A DNA stretch of 13,710 bases from NCBI GenBank assembly GCA_036388095.1, contig DASVSL010000096.1:1-13710 (forward strand), written 5' to 3'. The position numbers and the translations under genes were made by a program. Source of the stretch: DASVSL01 sp036388095 (GTDB lineage: Bacteria > Patescibacteriota > Saccharimonadia > Saccharimonadales > Saccharimonadaceae). The first letter of the stretch is position 1. Every line of letters begins with the position of its first letter. Below, one piece after another: positions 12,298 through 13,710 of the stretch. Under the pieces are notes generated by a model that was not told the origin of the DNA, ran no database searches, and saw only the letters and a list, made by a program, of their open reading frames with translations.

Positions 12298-12306
12298 GAG
12301 TGCTAA
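12280..12306. promoter_or_regulatory. CIRCE element (HrcA operator)
   Basis: TTGGCACTC (12280-12288), a nine-base spacer, and GAGTGCTAA (12298-12306). The consensus is TTAGCACTC-N9-GAGTGCTAA, so the right arm is perfect and the left arm has one change (G for A). This is the operator of the heat-shock repressor HrcA, normally found before groE and dnaK operons. Confidence 0.9.
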
Positions 12307-12353
12307 TATATGAATTTCTTATATTATGTATATTGATTTGCAACACAAAACTA

Positions 12354-12382
12354 TTGCAAAACAATAAATAGTGCGGTATACT
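12354..12382 (+). promoter_or_regulatory. Promoter, leaderless, for DUF2975 operon
   Basis: TTGCAA (12354-12359), a 17-base spacer, TATACT (12377-12382), six bases, then ATG at 12389. Both boxes are good, and the predicted first transcribed base is the A of the ATG. A second TTGCAA at 12338-12343 lies 16 bases further upstream and may be part of a regulator site. Confidence 0.7.
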
Positions 12383-12388
12383 CGCGTC

Positions 12389-12874
12389 ATGAAAGTAAAA
12401 CAACACGACTACATCGAACGTGGGACGACCGTATTCTTGCGGTTTGCGGTCTTGGCGATTGGCGTAACCATCTTGGCTCTTTGCGGGCTGCTGATACGGA
12501 TCATGACGACTGAAGACGTCGGTGGGTATCTGCCTATCTTGATCGGAATGTGCCTGGCGGCATTACCATTTTTCTATGGGCTGTATCAGGCGCTGAAGTT
12601 ACTCGGCTATATTGATACGAACCAGGCGTTTTCTGAGCTGTCGGTTAACGCGCTCGGTAGGCTCAAATACTGTGCCACCGGTATCAGTGCGCTGTATGTG
12701 TTCGGTCTGCCATACATATTCATCGTTGCCGATAGCGATGATGCGCCCGGTGTTATCTTGATGGCGCTGGTCATTATATTTGCCTCAGCAGTCGCGACAG
12801 TCTTCGCGGCGGTGATGCAAAAAGTGCTGCGCACAGCGGTCGATATGAAATCTGAACATGATTTGACGGTGTGA
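12389..12874 (+). CDS. DUF2975 family membrane protein
   Basis: The product is 161 residues from ATG 12389; an in-frame GTG at 12371 lies upstream inside the promoter and is unlikely. Four membrane helices are visible at about residues 14-37 (FLRFAVLAIGVTILALCGLL), 45-66 (YLPILIGMCLAALPFFYGLY), 92-112 (GISALYVFGLPYIFIVA) and 120-143 (GVILMALVIIFASAVATVF). The loop QALKLLGYIDTNQAFSELSV between helices 2 and 3 is the most characteristic part of DUF2975. Function is unknown, but these genes are very often paired with a short YozG-type regulator, as here (seven bases downstream). The two are probably an operon in which the regulator acts on the operon itself. Confidence 0.88.
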   Translation: MKVKQHDYIERGTTVFLRFAVLAIGVTILALCGLLIRIMTTEDVGGYLPILIGMCLAALPFFYGLYQALKLLGYIDTNQAFSELSVNALGRLKYCATGISALYVFGLPYIFIVADSDDAPGVILMALVIIFASAVATVFAAVMQKVLRTAVDMKSEHDLTV

Positions 12875-12881
12875 GGCAGCC

Positions 12882-13121
12882 ATGGCGATCGTAATCACCA
12901 TCGATGTGATGCTGGCAAGGCGCAAAATGAGCGTGACTGAGCTGACCGAAAAGGTTGGTATCACGATGGCTAACTTGTCAATATTAAAAAACGGCAAAGC
13001 CAAAGCGGTTCGACTATCGACCCTAGAGGCGATTTGCAAGGCATTAGATTGTCAGCCAGGCGATATTTTGTGCTACCAACCAGATGACGGACTGGGCGCG
13101 ACTAACAACTATAGGAGCTAA
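12882..13121 (+). CDS. YozG-like XRE family regulator
   Basis: This 79-residue protein is little more than one Cro/C1-type helix-turn-helix: ITIDVMLARRKMSVTELTEK, then VGITMANLSILKNGKAKAVR and LSTLEAICKALDCQPGDILCY. It matches the short YozG-like regulators found beside DUF2975 genes. The tail (about 15 residues) is polar and probably unstructured. GAGG at 12873-12876, five bases before ATG, overlaps the end of the upstream gene, so it is translated from the shared message. A membrane protein gene starts four bases after its stop. The likely role is control of this operon; no operator can be assigned beyond the repeated TTGCAA upstream. Confidence 0.92.
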   Translation: MAIVITIDVMLARRKMSVTELTEKVGITMANLSILKNGKAKAVRLSTLEAICKALDCQPGDILCYQPDDGLGATNNYRS

Positions 13122-13125
13122 GACA

Positions 13126-13434
13126 ATGAAATCAACTACTACAACCAACCATCTGCAACGTGATTTGCTTCGGATTTTATCGGGGACTGCAGTTGTTTTG
13201 CTGCTACCACTAATCGCAATGCAGTTCACAGACGAAGTGAACTGGGACTTGTTTGACTTCATGATAATCGGGGCGCTTTTACTTGCGACTGGGCTTAGCT
13301 ACGTGCTACTCGCTGGTAAGTTGCCAAAAAGTGCTCACCGGGCAGTTTTAGCGCTGTTGCTCGTGGGTATACTTGTACTTATTTGGGCAGAACTAGCAGT
13401 TGGGATCTTCGGAACACCGTTCGCAGGCAACTAG
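13126..13434 (+). CDS. Small three-helix membrane protein of unknown function
   Basis: I place the start at ATG 13126 (102 residues), with AGGAG at 13113-13117 eight bases before it; the in-frame ATG at 13084 lies inside the regulator gene. Hydrophobic helices are at about residues 17-33 (ILSGTAVVLLLPLIAMQF), 43-62 (DFMIIGALLLATGLSYVLL) and 70-92 (AVLALLLVGILVLIWAELAV). The NWDLFDFMIIGALLLATG segment recalls small membrane proteins that often travel with DUF2975/YozG genes, but I cannot name a family. It is the third gene of the operon, four bases behind the regulator, so it is expected to be expressed with the DUF2975 protein and may act with it in the membrane. Confidence 0.8.
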   Translation: MKSTTTTNHLQRDLLRILSGTAVVLLLPLIAMQFTDEVNWDLFDFMIIGALLLATGLSYVLLAGKLPKSAHRAVLALLLVGILVLIWAELAVGIFGTPFAGN

Positions 13435-13479
13435 CTACTGGTGCTATGAGTGCTGATTTGCCGGCGTCTATCTGTCTAT

Positions 13480-13710
13480 CTAATTACCGATAATACTTCG
13501 AACGGTCGTGTAAGCTGGCTTTGGCTGAAAGGCCGTGTTGAACATGAGAGGCATTTCAGCCGCTCCGAGCCAGGTGTGGCCATCGTCAACTCCCCAGGCA
13601 GTGATGCGAGTACAGCGACTGACTGCCTGACAAGCATTAGCAACGTTAGCGTAGATATTCGCCTGCGCTTGTAGTTTTTGTGCTTGCGTACCAGGGGCGG
13701 GTGAGGTTCT
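13480..13710 (-). CDS. Endo-1,4-beta-xylanase (GH10), C-terminal end (5' part outside window)
   Basis: The minus-strand frame is open from the window edge to TAG at 13480-13482 and codes for 76 residues with no start codon of its own needed. It begins RTSPAPGTQAQKLQAQANIY, continues with ACQAVSRCTRITAWGVDDGH and ends with PLMFNTAFQPKPAY and a short helix. This is the end of a glycoside hydrolase family 10 TIM barrel: the helix after the nucleophile strand, the strand carrying the conserved TxWGVxDxxxW tryptophans at the substrate cleft, and the family closing motif PLLFDxxxxPKPAY. GH10 enzymes cleave xylan, usually outside the cell; the signal peptide, if any, lies outside the window. The closing helix ends the protein, so no carbohydrate-binding module follows. 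The gene converges with the DUF2975 operon, 45 bases away, with no clear terminator between. Confidence 0.85.
   Translation of the reverse strand, partial: RTSPAPGTQAQKLQAQANIYANVANACQAVSRCTRITAWGVDDGHTWLGAAEMPLMFNTAFQPKPAYTTVRSIIGN

Noticed and set aside
13450..13674. 74-codon open frame on the plus strand
   Set aside because: It is antisense to the GH10 C-terminus and its product has no recognisable features.
1..13710. UGA read as glycine (alternative code seen in some CPR lineages)
   Set aside because: TGA ends several complete proteins at natural family lengths (for example at 2797, 4468, 5187, 11689 and 12874), so the code is standard.

Overview
The window reads as a gene-dense piece of a small bacterial chromosome with moderate GC content (about half, judged by eye). 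TAA, TAG and TGA all act as ordinary stops, so the code is standard. My best guess at the host is a member of the Candidate Phyla Radiation, probably Saccharibacteria (TM7). This is inference from the compact layout, the short single-domain housekeeping-like proteins, the Ltp-type surface repeat peptide, the DUF2975/YozG pair and the general look of the proteins. No rRNA or other marker gene in the window proves it. No tRNA, rRNA, CRISPR, insertion sequence or integrase was seen.

Layout, left to right. Plus strand: the C-terminal end of a UvrA-family ATPase abutting a YdeI/OmpD-associated protein (1-838); a DUF1428 protein and an FNR-like flavin oxidoreductase (970-2142); a YfcE-type phosphoesterase whose stop overlaps a 34-codon Ltp-like mini gene (2249-2894). 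Minus strand: a secreted histidine-rich helical protein with its own terminator (2931-3741). Plus: a dihydrofolate-reductase-fold protein and an alpha/beta hydrolase (3902-5187). Minus: a NatA/NatB-like ABC exporter with a small helix-hairpin-helix protein behind it (5255-7415), preceded by a DUF2200 gene (7471-7821). The DUF2200 gene is divergent from a second DHFR-fold gene (7866-8471). Minus: PadR regulator plus a HAAS/pentapeptide-repeat protein (8547-9714). Plus: a TfoX-N protein and two overlapping alpha/beta hydrolases (9839-11689). A bidirectional hairpin separates these from a minus-strand Hsp20 gene (11776-12207), which is divergent from a DUF2975, YozG-type regulator and small membrane protein operon (12389-13434). 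The right edge holds the C-terminus of a GH10 xylanase-like protein on the minus strand (13480-13710), an open frame with no start inside the window.

Two regulatory themes stand out. First, at eight genes that begin transcription units, a -10 hexamer of the form TANN(A/C)T ends exactly six bases before the start ATG. The A of the ATG would then be the first transcribed base, giving leaderless mRNAs. A ninth gene is off by one base. Genes inside operons, and the hsp20, DUF1428, natA and secreted-protein genes, carry Shine-Dalgarno sequences instead. Second, hsp20 has a CIRCE operator around its -35 box and, in its leader, a hairpin that pairs the whole Shine-Dalgarno sequence. This suggests HrcA repression combined with an RNA thermometer.

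Most protein functions are family-level calls from motifs. Physiological roles for the hydrolases, the DHFR-fold proteins, DUF1428, DUF2200 and the secreted protein are not known from the sequence.
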